DNA of 64,000 bases from Lentzea californiensis (GCF_024648825.1 NZ_JANBBE010000008.1:124001-188000); one strand, 5' to 3'. Shown: positions 56,238 through 63,903, numbered from the stretch's first letter. The notes: generated by a model from the letters alone, not told the origin. A program made the numbers and translations.

Positions 56238-56593
56238 GCCGAGCCGAGATGGTGCGGCGGATGTGCGCCGCCGTGGATTCCGGTGACGCGGAGGCGTTCG
56301 GTGCGTGGTTCGCTGCCGATGCCACCTACGTCTTCGGCAACAACGAGCCGCTGATCGGCAGGGACGCCGTGATCGCGGCGACCGCGGGTGCCGCCGGAGC
56401 GTTGCCGTGGGTGCGGCACGTGGTCGACCAGGTCGCGGAGGTCGGGGACCAGCTGTTCTGCCGGTTCACCATCGAGACCGAGGCGCCGGACGGGAAACAG
56501 CTCGCACTGCCCTGTGTGACGGTGATCTGGATGTCCGGGGACGAGATCACCGACTACCGCGTGCACATGGACATGACGCCGGCGATGGCATGA
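56234..56593 (+). CDS. SnoaL/NTF2-like protein
   Basis: The 119-aa protein has a SnoaL-like alpha+beta barrel pattern (MVRRMCAAVDSGDAEAFGAWFAADATYVFGNNEPLIG, ending ITDYRVHMDMTP). Such proteins act as isomerases, cyclases or small ligand-binding partners. It is coupled to the cupin gene, and a strong terminator follows. Confidence 0.87.
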   Translation: MSRAEMVRRMCAAVDSGDAEAFGAWFAADATYVFGNNEPLIGRDAVIAATAGAAGALPWVRHVVDQVAEVGDQLFCRFTIETEAPDGKQLALPCVTVIWMSGDEITDYRVHMDMTPAMA

Positions 56594-56626
56594 GAAGAGG
56601 GGCCCGGTTCGCCGGGCCCCTCTTCT
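56593..56626. terminator. Bidirectional terminator with UUCG tetraloop
   Basis: A 15-bp stem, AGAAGAGGGGCCCGG (56593-56607) with 56612-56626, has a TTCG loop. It separates the convergent NTF2 and FAD-hydroxylase genes. Confidence 0.92.
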
Positions 56627-56627
56627 G

Positions 56628-58424
56628 TCATGCGGCTTGGACCTGGTGTGCGGCAGGGCTTCGGAGCCTCGTGAGGAACCGCCGGCAGGCCTCGAAGTCG
56701 AGTTCGTCGCAGCGCCAGGCGATGTGACCGTCCGGACGGACCACGTACAGGGCCTGCGAATCCGGTTCGGTGAGGCCGTAGTGCTCGAACACCTGCGCCG
56801 AGTCGGCCCGGTGCACGCGGGCATCTCCTCTGGCCTCGACGCGGGCGACGAGGTGGTGCACGACGTCGAGCCCGGCCAGCGCCGCCGTGTGCGAGGTGAT
56901 CTCGTCGCCGGTGAGGTGCCTGCGGGACAACGCGATCACGTGCAGCCGGTAGCCCTGCAGCAGGTCGAACACCTGCACGCGGTCGTTGATCCTGGCGTCC
57001 GGGACCCGTTGGCCCGCCTGCGGTCCGTGCAGCGAGTAGAGCAACTCGTTGACGTTGATGTCGCTCGGCCGGTAGCCGAGGCTGATCTGCGAGAGGCGCT
57101 GGAACGACTTGCGGTGCGGGATCGGGGCCGCCGACATCCGTCCGAGCAGGAACGGCCCGGCGGTGTCGCGCAGCCACGCCTGCCAGCCGCGCAGGCCCGC
57201 CGCGACCCGGTAGAGGCGGTCGGTGAACTTCAGCAGCCTGACGCCCGCCGGATGCCGTTCGGCGGAGTAGGTGTCGAGCAGGTCCACGCCGTCGTTGATC
57301 GCCACCGCGAGCTTCCACGCGAGGTTGGCGGCGTCGTGCAGGCCGGTGTTCATGCCCTGGCCGCCCGCCGGGGAGTGGATGTGGGCGGCGTCGCCGACGA
57401 GGAATCCCCTGCCGCGCCGGTAGTCGTCGACGCCGCGCAGGTGGACCTGGTAGCGACTGGTCCAGATCGGCGCGCTGAGGGTGACGGGCAGGCTCATCGC
57501 CCTGCGCAGCTCCGCCTGGAGGTTCTCCAGGTCGAAGTCCGCCGCCGGATCACCGAAGTCGGTGACCATCACCCTGGACGTCTCGGCGCCTTTCAGGGGC
57601 AGGAACAGGCCGATGCGGTCGCGGTTCACGAACACCCGGAAGTGCGCGTGGTCGAGCGGCCACTCGACCTTGCAGTCGGCCAGGAGATAGCGCTGGCCGT
57701 ACTTGTCGCCGTCGAATGTGATCCCGAGCTGCTGCCGGACGGTGCTGTGTGCCCCGTCCGCTCCCACGACGTACTGGGCAGTGACCGTGCGCTCTCCGAC
57801 CAGCGCGGTGACCGCGTCCTCGGTCTGGTGGAGCTGGGTGAGCCTCGTGCCGCGGCGCACCGTGACGCCGTGCCGCGCGAGGTCCCTGAGCAGCACCTCC
57901 TCCACTTCGGACTGCGGCGCCATCAGGATGAACTGGTACGGCGTGGTCGCCGCCTTCGCGCGGTCGAAGTCGAGGCCGCCGACGTGCCTGCCCCTGATGT
58001 GGAACCGGATCCCGGTGGTGACGACGCCGCGTTCCAGCAGCTCGTTCGCGAGCCCGATGCTGCGGAACAACTCGATGGTGCGCGCCTGGACGGCGAACGC
58101 CCTCGATTCCGTGGCGGGGCCGGCGCCGGCGTCGACCACGCACACCTTCACGCCCTGGCGCACCAGCAGCGCCGCCGTCATCAAGCCGCTCGGACCTGCG
58201 CCGACGACGAGCACGTCGCAGTCGTACCGGGCCAGCCGCGGCCCGGTGGGCTTCGGCGGGGCGACCATCGGTTTCGCACGCGTCCTCGACTTGCCGAGGC
58301 CCGCCAGAAAGTTGCCGCCGGGACGAGCGGTGACCTGGGGCAGCGGGTTGCCGGTGAGCCGGCCCCACGTCCTGCGGGCGAGCAGGAAGAGCAGCGCGAC
58401 GACGGCGAAGATCAGCAGGCCCAC
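56628..58424 (-). CDS. FAD-dependent aromatic hydroxylase with N-terminal membrane anchor
   Basis: This 598-aa protein is of the PheA/TfdB/MhpA type. It has the FAD motif VVGAGPSGLMTAALL near residue 72, VVGADGAHSTVR, and GDAAHIHSPAGGQGMNTG. A thioredoxin-like C-terminal domain follows (TEPDSQALYVVRPDGHIAWR). The family is normally soluble. Here residues 1-20 (MGLLIFAVVALLFLLARRTW) form a predicted membrane helix and residues 21-65 a basic linker. It should ortho-hydroxylate a phenolic to a catechol for the extradiol dioxygenase. GTG 58424 follows GAGGTGA. Confidence 0.87.
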   Translation of the reverse strand: MGLLIFAVVALLFLLARRTWGRLTGNPLPQVTARPGGNFLAGLGKSRTRAKPMVAPPKPTGPRLARYDCDVLVVGAGPSGLMTAALLVRQGVKVCVVDAGAGPATESRAFAVQARTIELFRSIGLANELLERGVVTTGIRFHIRGRHVGGLDFDRAKAATTPYQFILMAPQSEVEEVLLRDLARHGVTVRRGTRLTQLHQTEDAVTALVGERTVTAQYVVGADGAHSTVRQQLGITFDGDKYGQRYLLADCKVEWPLDHAHFRVFVNRDRIGLFLPLKGAETSRVMVTDFGDPAADFDLENLQAELRRAMSLPVTLSAPIWTSRYQVHLRGVDDYRRGRGFLVGDAAHIHSPAGGQGMNTGLHDAANLAWKLAVAINDGVDLLDTYSAERHPAGVRLLKFTDRLYRVAAGLRGWQAWLRDTAGPFLLGRMSAAPIPHRKSFQRLSQISLGYRPSDINVNELLYSLHGPQAGQRVPDARINDRVQVFDLLQGYRLHVIALSRRHLTGDEITSHTAALAGLDVVHHLVARVEARGDARVHRADSAQVFEHYGLTEPDSQALYVVRPDGHIAWRCDELDFEACRRFLTRLRSPAAHQVQAA

Positions 58425-58427
58425 GGT

Positions 58428-58784
58428 TCACCTCACCGCCGGCAGGTCGCTGGACATGCGCAGGAACTGCTGGACCAGCGGTCCCCGCACGAGCGGCCCG
58501 ATCGCGCGGACGAACTCCTGGACGTACGGCTCGGCGAGGTGCTTCTCCAGGTCCTGCTTCGACCGGAACATCTCGTAGATCACGAACTGCGACCGGTCCG
58601 CGCGGTCGCGGTGGACGTGGAACTCGATCGAGCCCTCTTCGGCGCGCAACGGCTCCACGAGGCCGAGGATCAACGCCTCGACCTCGTCCTCACAACCGGC
58701 TTTGGCCGTCGCGAACCCGAGGTGGGTGTAAGGCCCTGTCTCGTCCGCGTCCGGCTCGGGCAGGACGACTCGCGCGTCGCTCAT
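58428..58784 (-). CDS. ABM-domain (antibiotic biosynthesis monooxygenase-like) protein
   Basis: The 118-aa protein shows an ABM ferredoxin-like fold (LGFATAKAGCEDEVEALILGL, GSIEFHVHRDRADRSQFVIYEMFRS, HLAEPYVQEFVR). Such small enzymes oxidise quinones or phenols, or are ligand-binding partners. It lies 3 bp upstream of the FAD hydroxylase and is cotranscribed. Two inverted repeats lie upstream, at 58809-58826 and 58855-58875. Confidence 0.85.
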   Translation of the reverse strand: MSDARVVLPEPDADETGPYTHLGFATAKAGCEDEVEALILGLVEPLRAEEGSIEFHVHRDRADRSQFVIYEMFRSKQDLEKHLAEPYVQEFVRAIGPLVRGPLVQQFLRMSSDLPAVR

Positions 58785-58808
58785 CGGGTCTCCCTCAACT
58801 GCTCAACG

Positions 58809-58826
58809 GATGGTGAATTCACCATC
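58809..58826. promoter_or_regulatory. Perfect palindrome upstream of the ABM/FAD operon
   Basis: GATGGTGAATTCACCATC is an 18-bp perfect palindrome 25 bp before the ABM ATG. It is distinct from the GAGTCCC-type site nearby, suggesting a second regulator. Confidence 0.7.
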
Positions 58827-58854
58827 GCAGTCAGCGAGAGCCGGGTCACAGCGC

Positions 58855-58875
58855 GAGTCCCAGCGAGCGGGACTT
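58855..58875. promoter_or_regulatory. Operator-like inverted repeat, ABM/FAD operon
   Basis: GAGTCCC-AGCGAGC-GGGACTT has the 7+7+7 layout of the iclR2 sites with one terminal mismatch. It lies about 70 bp before the ABM ATG and 5 bp from palindrome copy 7. Confidence 0.68.
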
Positions 58876-58880
58876 CGCCC

Positions 58881-58928
58881 CTTATGCAAAAGACGTTTGC
58901 GGTCGTCCGCAAACGTCTTTTGCATAAG
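58881..58928. repeat. Dispersed palindrome copy 7 (B/B, 48 bp)
   Basis: The arms CTTATGCAAAAGACGTTTGC and complement are exact except for one central mismatch (GGTC-GTCC). It lies 51 bp past the pfk stop and is immediately followed by AT-rich sequence. Confidence 0.95.
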
Positions 58929-58929
58929 C

Positions 58930-58952
58930 GATATATCGGATATTGGATATTG
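58930..58952. promoter_or_regulatory. AT-rich dyad abutting palindrome copy 7
   Basis: GATATATCGGATATTGG continues into ATATTG, next to copy 7. It is downstream of the pfk stop, so a conventional operator role is uncertain. Confidence 0.45.
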
Positions 58953-58979
58953 CCAGATAAGGCCAGGTCAGGGGCCAGA

Positions 58980-60008
58980 TCAGGCGCCGAAGAAGACCTC
59001 GGCCTCTTCGTAGCGCTCGGTCGGAACCGTCTTGAGCTCGGCCGTCGCCTCCGACAGCTTCACGCGGACGATGTCCGTGCCGCGCAGCGCGACCATGGTG
59101 CCGAAGTCGCCGGCGGCGACGGCGTCGACGGCGTGCAGGCCGAAGCGGGTCGCGAGGACGCGGTCGTAGGCGGTCGGGGTGCCACCGCGCTGGATGTGGC
59201 CGAGGACGGCCGCGCGGGACTCCTTGCCGGTGCGGTCCGCGATCTCCTCCGCGAGCCACTGGCCGACGCCACCGAGGCGGACGTGACCGAAGGCGTCGCG
59301 CTCACCGGAGTGCAGCACCTCGGCGCCGCCCTCGGGGATCGCACCCTCGGCGACGACGATGATCGGGGCGAACTCGCTCTCGAAGCGGCGCTCGACGTGC
59401 TCGACGACCTTGTCGACGCTGAACGGGCGCTCCGGGACGAGGATGACGTTCGCGCCACCGGCGAGACCGGAGTGCAGCGCGATCCAGCCCGCGTGACGGC
59501 CCATGACCTCGACGACGAGCGCACGGTGGTGCGACTCGGCCGTGGTGCGCAGGCGGTCGATGGCCTCGGTCGCGATGTGGACGGCCGTGTCGAAGCCGAA
59601 CGTGTAGTCCGTGGCGCCGAGGTCGTTGTCGATCGTCTTCGGCACACCGACGACGCCGATGCCGTCATCGGTGAGGCGCTTGGCGACACCGAGGGTGTCC
59701 TCGCCGCCGATCGCGATGATGGCGTCGACCTGGTTCTCCGCGATGGTCTCGCGGATCCGGTCGACACCGCCCTCGACCTTGTAGGGGTTCGTGCGCGACG
59801 AGCCCAGGATCGTGCCACCGCGGGTGAGGATCTCCTCGACGTCCGCGAGGTCGATCGACTTGGTGAGGTTCTCGATCGGGCCCTGCCACCCGTTGCGGAA
59901 CCCGACGATCTCCCAGCCGTGTGCCTTGATGCCCTTGCGGACCACGGCCCGGATCACGGCGTTCAGACCGGGGCAGTCACCACCGCCAGTGAGCACACCG
60001 ATGCGCAT
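58980..60008 (-). CDS. pfp: 6-phosphofructokinase, PPi-type signature
   Basis: This enzyme phosphorylates fructose-6-phosphate in glycolysis. With MRIGVLTGGGDCPGLN as residue 1, the sequence reads GGEDT with Asp104 and PKTIDND with Lys124. In the family, Asp104/Lys124 mark pyrophosphate dependence, as in Amycolatopsis methanolica Pfp, while Gly104 marks ATP dependence. The 342-aa length fits the small Pfp group. An ATG at 60020 would add MGKQ. It is reversible in the PPi-dependent family, and glycolytic flux may depend on PPi here. Confidence 0.9.
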   Translation of the reverse strand: MRIGVLTGGGDCPGLNAVIRAVVRKGIKAHGWEIVGFRNGWQGPIENLTKSIDLADVEEILTRGGTILGSSRTNPYKVEGGVDRIRETIAENQVDAIIAIGGEDTLGVAKRLTDDGIGVVGVPKTIDNDLGATDYTFGFDTAVHIATEAIDRLRTTAESHHRALVVEVMGRHAGWIALHSGLAGGANVILVPERPFSVDKVVEHVERRFESEFAPIIVVAEGAIPEGGAEVLHSGERDAFGHVRLGGVGQWLAEEIADRTGKESRAAVLGHIQRGGTPTAYDRVLATRFGLHAVDAVAAGDFGTMVALRGTDIVRVKLSEATAELKTVPTERYEEAEVFFGA

Positions 60009-60083
60009 CTGCTTCCCCATCTCTCGTGTTCTGTGTCACGCAGACTGTCACGAGCTGTATCGGTGCAGCAACGCGGGTCTCAC

Positions 60084-60596
60084 TTACCGGACGGGAAAAC
60101 CGATTTTGAGCCGCTGTTCCTCGATCACCTTCCAGCGCGCGAGGTTGTGCCGCGCGTCGGCGAGAGCGTCGTGCGCGTCCACCGGAGGGGCCGGCAGCTT
60201 GGGGCGGCCGACGTCGTCCCAGCGTTGGCGCAGGTCACGGGTGAACCGGGGCAGCGAGCGCGGCAACGCCGGCATCGCACCCCACAGCTGCGCCAGCGCC
60301 ACGTGGTCGTAGGCGGCGAACCAGGCCCACAGCTCGATTTCGTCGCGCGCCGCGTTGCGGGCGCCGAGGAAGTCGAGCAGGTCCTCGCGGATGCGCTCGC
60401 GGCTGCGCCACGCCTTGTCCGCGGGCGAGGGCAGCTGGTTGAGGACGTTCTGCCGCACCCACGGCCCCGCGCGATCGGGGTCGAACTCGGTGGACACGGC
60501 GTAGAACTCGCGGCCTTCCTCGTCGACCACACCGATCGACACGAGGTCGATCGTCAGCCCGTCCTCGATGAACTCACAGTCGTAGAAAAACCGCAC
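60084..60596 (-). CDS. Rv2179c-like 3'-5' exoribonuclease (DEDD family)
   Basis: The 170-aa RNase T-superfamily exonuclease has acidic residues in FYDCEFIEDG (DE), the middle WAWFAAYDHVAL and the final HDALADARHNLARW. It matches M. tuberculosis Rv2179c by sequence pattern and location. It is RNA-active in the family. It shares a strand with pfk and PlsC, with short gaps. Confidence 0.9.
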   Translation of the reverse strand: MRFFYDCEFIEDGLTIDLVSIGVVDEEGREFYAVSTEFDPDRAGPWVRQNVLNQLPSPADKAWRSRERIREDLLDFLGARNAARDEIELWAWFAAYDHVALAQLWGAMPALPRSLPRFTRDLRQRWDDVGRPKLPAPPVDAHDALADARHNLARWKVIEEQRLKIGFPVR

Positions 60597-60617
60597 CGCG
60601 ACACCCTAGGGGTGCGG

Positions 60618-61349
60618 TCAGCTCGCCTTCTTCTCGGGCACCCGGTCGCCCTTCCCGCCCTGTTCCGGCGCGGCGGGCAGCTCCTTGGCCTTCGACGCGT
60701 AGACGTCGACGTACTCCTGGCCGGAGAGCTCCATCAACGCGTACATGATCTCGTCGGTGATCGACCGCAGCACGAACCTGTCGCCGGACAGGCCCTCGTA
60801 GCGGGAGAAGTCGAGCGGCTTGCCGATCTTGATGCGGATCGGGTGCGGCTTCCACATCCTGGAGCCGATGGGGTTCGCCTTGTCCGTGCCGAACATCGCC
60901 ACGGGGATGACCGGCGCGCCGGACTCCAGCGCGATCCACGCGACGCCGACCTTGCCCTTGTAGAGACGGGCGTCGGGCGAACGCGTGCCCTCGGGGTAGA
61001 TGCCCAGCAGCTTGCCCTCGCGCACGATCCGGACACCGGTGTCGAGCGCTCCCTGCGCGGCGGACGCGCTGGACCGGTCGATCGGCACCTGGCCGACGCC
61101 GGTGAAGAACCACTTCTGCAGCCTGCCCTTGAGGCCCGTGCCGGTGAAGTACTCGATCTTCGCCGGGAACGTGACGCGCCGCGACAGCATCAGCGGCAGG
61201 AAGAACGAGTCGGAGACGGCGAGGTGGTTGCTCGCCAGGATGGCTCCGCCGTCCTTCGGGATGTTCTCGGCGCCCTCGATGATCTTCGGCTGGAAGAACA
61301 GCCGCAGAATCGGTCCCAGGAGGACGTGCTTCATCAACCAGTACAGCAC
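60618..61349 (-). CDS. 1-acyl-glycerol-3-phosphate acyltransferase (PlsC-like)
   Basis: This 243-aa membrane-associated acyltransferase makes phosphatidic acid. The catalytic NHLAVSD motif (H-x4-D) and EGTRSPD substrate motif are intact, with FTGTGLKG and VPIDR between. It closely follows the mycobacterial Rv2182c pattern. GTG 61349 (VLYWLMKHVLLGP) is chosen because Rv2182c starts at that point; the longer frame adds a basic tail. Confidence 0.9.
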   Translation of the reverse strand: MLYWLMKHVLLGPILRLFFQPKIIEGAENIPKDGGAILASNHLAVSDSFFLPLMLSRRVTFPAKIEYFTGTGLKGRLQKWFFTGVGQVPIDRSSASAAQGALDTGVRIVREGKLLGIYPEGTRSPDARLYKGKVGVAWIALESGAPVIPVAMFGTDKANPIGSRMWKPHPIRIKIGKPLDFSRYEGLSGDRFVLRSITDEIMYALMELSGQEYVDVYASKAKELPAAPEQGGKGDRVPEKKAS

Positions 61350-61592
61350 CTTGGGAAGCGCCTCCCTTAAGACCCCGCGGACCTTGATCCCGACAATCAG
61401 CCTACGGAGCCGACCGCACCTCACACAACGAGTCCCGGGTTAGTGCGTCACGGCCGTGCCGGATACGCGCGACCGGGACGTAGCGGGAACGTTCCTGAGA
61501 ACGTGACTGAGCCGACTGCCGTAACCCGCAACACATCGCGACCGTGCAACGATGAGGGGTCAGAGGGTTGCGGCTTTGTGGAGAGGCTCTGG

Positions 61593-62072
61593 ATGAACGC
61601 CCGGCGCGACTCGACCGACGGACCGGAGAACGTCGACGAGCTCTTTGCCGAGATCGTCGCGGGTCTCGAACGGGACGGGGTCGGCAAGGACTGGCTCGAC
61701 CTCGACGAGGTGGGCCCGGAGACGAACACGGCGACCGGGCACGACGAGCCCGGGCCACGCACCGTCGTGGCGGAAGATCCGGCACCGGACCCTGCCGACG
61801 AGCCCGAACGCCGTGATCCGGCCGACGAGGACCACTACGTCCCGCCGGAGCCGCCGCCGTTCCCGGTGCTGCGCGCCTCGACCCTCGCGGCCCTCGGGCT
61901 GTTCGTGCTGGGCATCCTGCTGCTGGTCGCGCCCGGCATCTTCGGGCTGCAGTCGCGGATCGGCACGCCGCTGTCGCTGGTGGCACTGTGCGCGGGCGTC
62001 GGCTGGCTGATCCTGCGCATGCGCAACTCCCCTCCGCCGGACTCGGGATGGGACGACGGCGCGCAGGTGTGA
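61593..62072 (+). CDS. Small two-helix membrane protein
   Basis: The 159-aa protein has an acidic, Pro-rich cytoplasmic N-terminus (NVDELFAEIVAGLERDG, PADEPERRDPADEDHYVPPE). Two transmembrane helices follow at about 95-140 (LAALGLFVLGILLLVAPGIFGL, PLSLVALCAGVGWLILRM). GAGAGG precedes ATG 61593. Similar short membrane proteins are common in actinobacteria. Function is unknown. Confidence 0.82.
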   Translation: MNARRDSTDGPENVDELFAEIVAGLERDGVGKDWLDLDEVGPETNTATGHDEPGPRTVVAEDPAPDPADEPERRDPADEDHYVPPEPPPFPVLRASTLAALGLFVLGILLLVAPGIFGLQSRIGTPLSLVALCAGVGWLILRMRNSPPPDSGWDDGAQV

Positions 62073-62138
62073 CACGTCACGACTTCGTTGATAACGACGT
62101 GATAACGGCCACTCAAACCTTCAGATAACGATTGGGTC

Positions 62139-62264
62139 ATGCCTACCGTGTGGGACATGGACCAGATGCAGCACCTGATGATGGCCCGTGCCATGGCGAC
62201 CCTGAGCAAGAAGGACGCGGCCAAGCGCCGTCGTCCGCGTATCCTGCGCCTGCTCGGCCGCTAG
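62139..62264 (+). CDS. Very small basic protein (41 aa)
   Basis: The reading frame encodes MPTVWDMDQMQHLMMARAMA, then a Lys/Arg-rich tail ending RILRLLGR. It is bounded by three GATAACG direct repeats upstream (62090, 62101 and 62124) and a perfect terminator 13 bp after the stop. Terminator and composition support a real gene. No clear ribosome site is seen, so a leaderless start or ATG 62157 is possible. Confidence 0.6.
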   Translation: MPTVWDMDQMQHLMMARAMATLSKKDAAKRRRPRILRLLGR

Positions 62265-62276
62265 CTCCCTCAGACC

Positions 62277-62325
62277 GAGTGTTCGCGGCGAGCGAACAAC
62301 CCCGACGAGCTCGCCGCGAACACTC
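62277..62325 (+). terminator. Intrinsic terminator after the small basic protein
   Basis: A 17-bp perfect stem, GAGTGTTCGCGGCGAGC (62277-62293) with 62309-62325, is followed by ATTTCTTCTTCTT. It overlaps the stop codon region of the convergent DUF2945 gene. Confidence 0.92.
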
Positions 62326-62539
62326 ATTTCTTCTTCTTCAGCGCTTCCGGCTTGTGGACCGCGTCCCTGCCGCTCTTCGCGCTCTCCACGCGGTACTGGG
62401 GCTCCTCCTTCGAGGCCTTCACCTTGCGCCCCGCCGCCTCCTTCTCCGTGGTGATCTCTTCCTTCACCTCGCCGTGGGTCTTCGAGCCGTGGCTCGACCA
62501 CTCGACCTCGTCGCCTGGCTTGTAAGGATGCTTCGTCAT
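62324..62539 (-). CDS. DUF2945 (HVA1/Tudor-like) small protein
   Basis: The 71-aa protein begins MTKHPYKPGDEVEWSSHG and continues HGEVKEEITTEKEAAGRKVKASKEEPQY with a Lys-rich end. This is the compact SH3/Tudor-like DUF2945 pattern. A long upstream extension of the frame is antisense-like. It is divergent from the DUF3140 gene by 54 bp. Function is unknown. Confidence 0.87.
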   Translation of the reverse strand: MTKHPYKPGDEVEWSSHGSKTHGEVKEEITTEKEAAGRKVKASKEEPQYRVESAKSGRDAVHKPEALKKKK

Positions 62540-62593
62540 GCCCGCGGGGTACCCCCGACCGGACGAGTCGATCCGTCCAGGAGGAGGACACCA

Positions 62594-62923
62594 GTGAGCG
62601 ACGACCACGAGCAGATCCGGAAGGACTTCGGCGAGGCGGTCAACATGACCGCGTCGGAGCTGGAGAAGTGGCTCGGCACCGACGAGTCCAAGGAGGTCGG
62701 CGACAAGTCGTCCGGGGAGTCGACCGGGCACGCGTCAGGCCGCCGCATCGTCACGTTGCTGAAGACGAAGCGCGACGACCTGACCGACAGCGACTACCAG
62801 CACATGCGCAAGGTCGTCGGTTACGTGCATCGCCACCTCGCACAGCGGCCCTCCGGCGACGTCGAGGACAGCCGCTGGCGCCACTCGCTGATGAACTGGG
62901 GCAACGACCCGCTCAAGAGCTAG
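62594..62923 (+). CDS. DUF3140 protein
   Basis: The 109-aa DUF3140 protein has MTASELEKWLGTDESKEVG, SGRRIVTLLKTKRDDLTDSDYQHMRKVVGYVHRHLAQR and WRHSLMNWGNDP. A helical, possibly DNA-binding protein is likely. GTG 62594 follows GGAGG. DUF3140 and DUF2945 genes commonly neighbour each other. Its TAG shares CTAG with the convergent glk stop. Confidence 0.9.
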   Translation: MSDDHEQIRKDFGEAVNMTASELEKWLGTDESKEVGDKSSGESTGHASGRRIVTLLKTKRDDLTDSDYQHMRKVVGYVHRHLAQRPSGDVEDSRWRHSLMNWGNDPLKS

Positions 62924-63903
62924 GCGCGGCGCGAGTGGTTCTTGGCTCGTGAGGCCAACTGGCCCGCCATCTCGCGAGCCAGGGTCGCCGCGCCCACGAT
63001 GCCCGCGTCGTCACCGAGCTGGGCGGTGCGGATGCGGGCCAGGGGCCGGTGGCCGGCTCCCGTCACCACGGCGGAGTAGTGCTCGCGGGCGTCGTCGAGG
63101 AACAGCGGTGCCGAGGTCGACACGCCTCCCCCGATGACGATCACCTCGGGGTCGTAGACGTCGGCGACCAGCGCCAGGCCCTCGCCGAGCCAGCGGGCCA
63201 GGTCGGCCATCGCGCGCTTGGCCAGCGGGTCGCCGTCGCGGGCGGCCCCGGCCACCCGGCGGCCGGTCACCGCTCGGGAGTCGCCTGCCGCCTCGCGGGC
63301 CAGGACGGTCGAGACGCCGGGGTGCTTGGCGAGCAGTTCGACGGCGGTCGCGCTCAGGGCCGTGCCGCTGCAGTAGCGCTCCCAGCAGCCGTTCTTGCCG
63401 CACGGGCAAGGGCGGCCGTTGGGGACGACGCGCAGGTGGCCCAGTTCGGGGGCCACGCCGTAGGCGCCGCGGAAGACCTCGCCGTTGAGCAGCAGCGCGG
63501 CGCCGATGCCCGTGCCGATGGCGACGAGGACGGCGGTCTTGGCCCCCTGGGCCGCGCCGAAGCGGTGTTCGGCCAGGGCGGCGGCGTTCGCGTCGTGTTC
63601 CAGGACGACCGGCATGCCCAGGCGGTCGCTCATGCGGTCGGCCACGTCCGCCTGCCGCCACGCCAGGTGGGGCGCGAAACGGACCGTGCGGCGGTCTGAG
63701 GCGATGAAGCCCGCCACGGCGAGACCGACGGCGCTCACGGTGTGGCGGTCCGCCACCTCCTCCACGGCGGCGACGATCGCGTCTTCGAGGGCGCGTTCGC
63801 CCGCGGGCGTGGGGGCGCGTGAGGTGTCCAGGACCGAGCCGCGCGGGTCCACGACACCGGCGCGCACGCTGGTGCCACCGATGTCCACTCCGACGGTGAG
63901 CAC
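62920..63903 (-). CDS. glk: ROK-family glucokinase
   Basis: This 327-aa sugar kinase phosphorylates glucose at O6. The ATP-binding start VGVDIGGTSVRAGVVD, catalytic region EHDANAAALAEHRFG, IGTGIGAALLLNG, sugar-binding GELGHLRV variant (APELGHLRVVPNG), ROK zinc motif CPCGKNGCWE and VIGGGVSTS are all present. It has no N-terminal HTH, so it is an enzyme and not a ROK repressor. GTG 63903 overlaps the preceding stop by one base. It feeds both Pfp glycolysis and the ED route. Confidence 0.93.
   Translation of the reverse strand: MLTVGVDIGGTSVRAGVVDPRGSVLDTSRAPTPAGERALEDAIVAAVEEVADRHTVSAVGLAVAGFIASDRRTVRFAPHLAWRQADVADRMSDRLGMPVVLEHDANAAALAEHRFGAAQGAKTAVLVAIGTGIGAALLLNGEVFRGAYGVAPELGHLRVVPNGRPCPCGKNGCWERYCSGTALSATAVELLAKHPGVSTVLAREAAGDSRAVTGRRVAGAARDGDPLAKRAMADLARWLGEGLALVADVYDPEVIVIGGGVSTSAPLFLDDAREHYSAVVTGAGHRPLARIRTAQLGDDAGIVGAATLAREMAGQLASRAKNHSRRA

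Noticed and set aside
46679-58927. Open frames starting MQKTFADVRKRL at several palindrome copies
   Set aside because: Because the elements are palindromes, the same peptide is read on both strands at every copy. The extensions differ and fit no protein family. They are a by-product of the repeat.
56637-61370. 1577-codon plus-strand open frame
   Set aside because: It lies opposite the FAD hydroxylase, ABM, pfk, exonuclease and PlsC genes. Arg/Asp/Val-rich composition and lack of domains mark it as a GC-rich antisense shadow.
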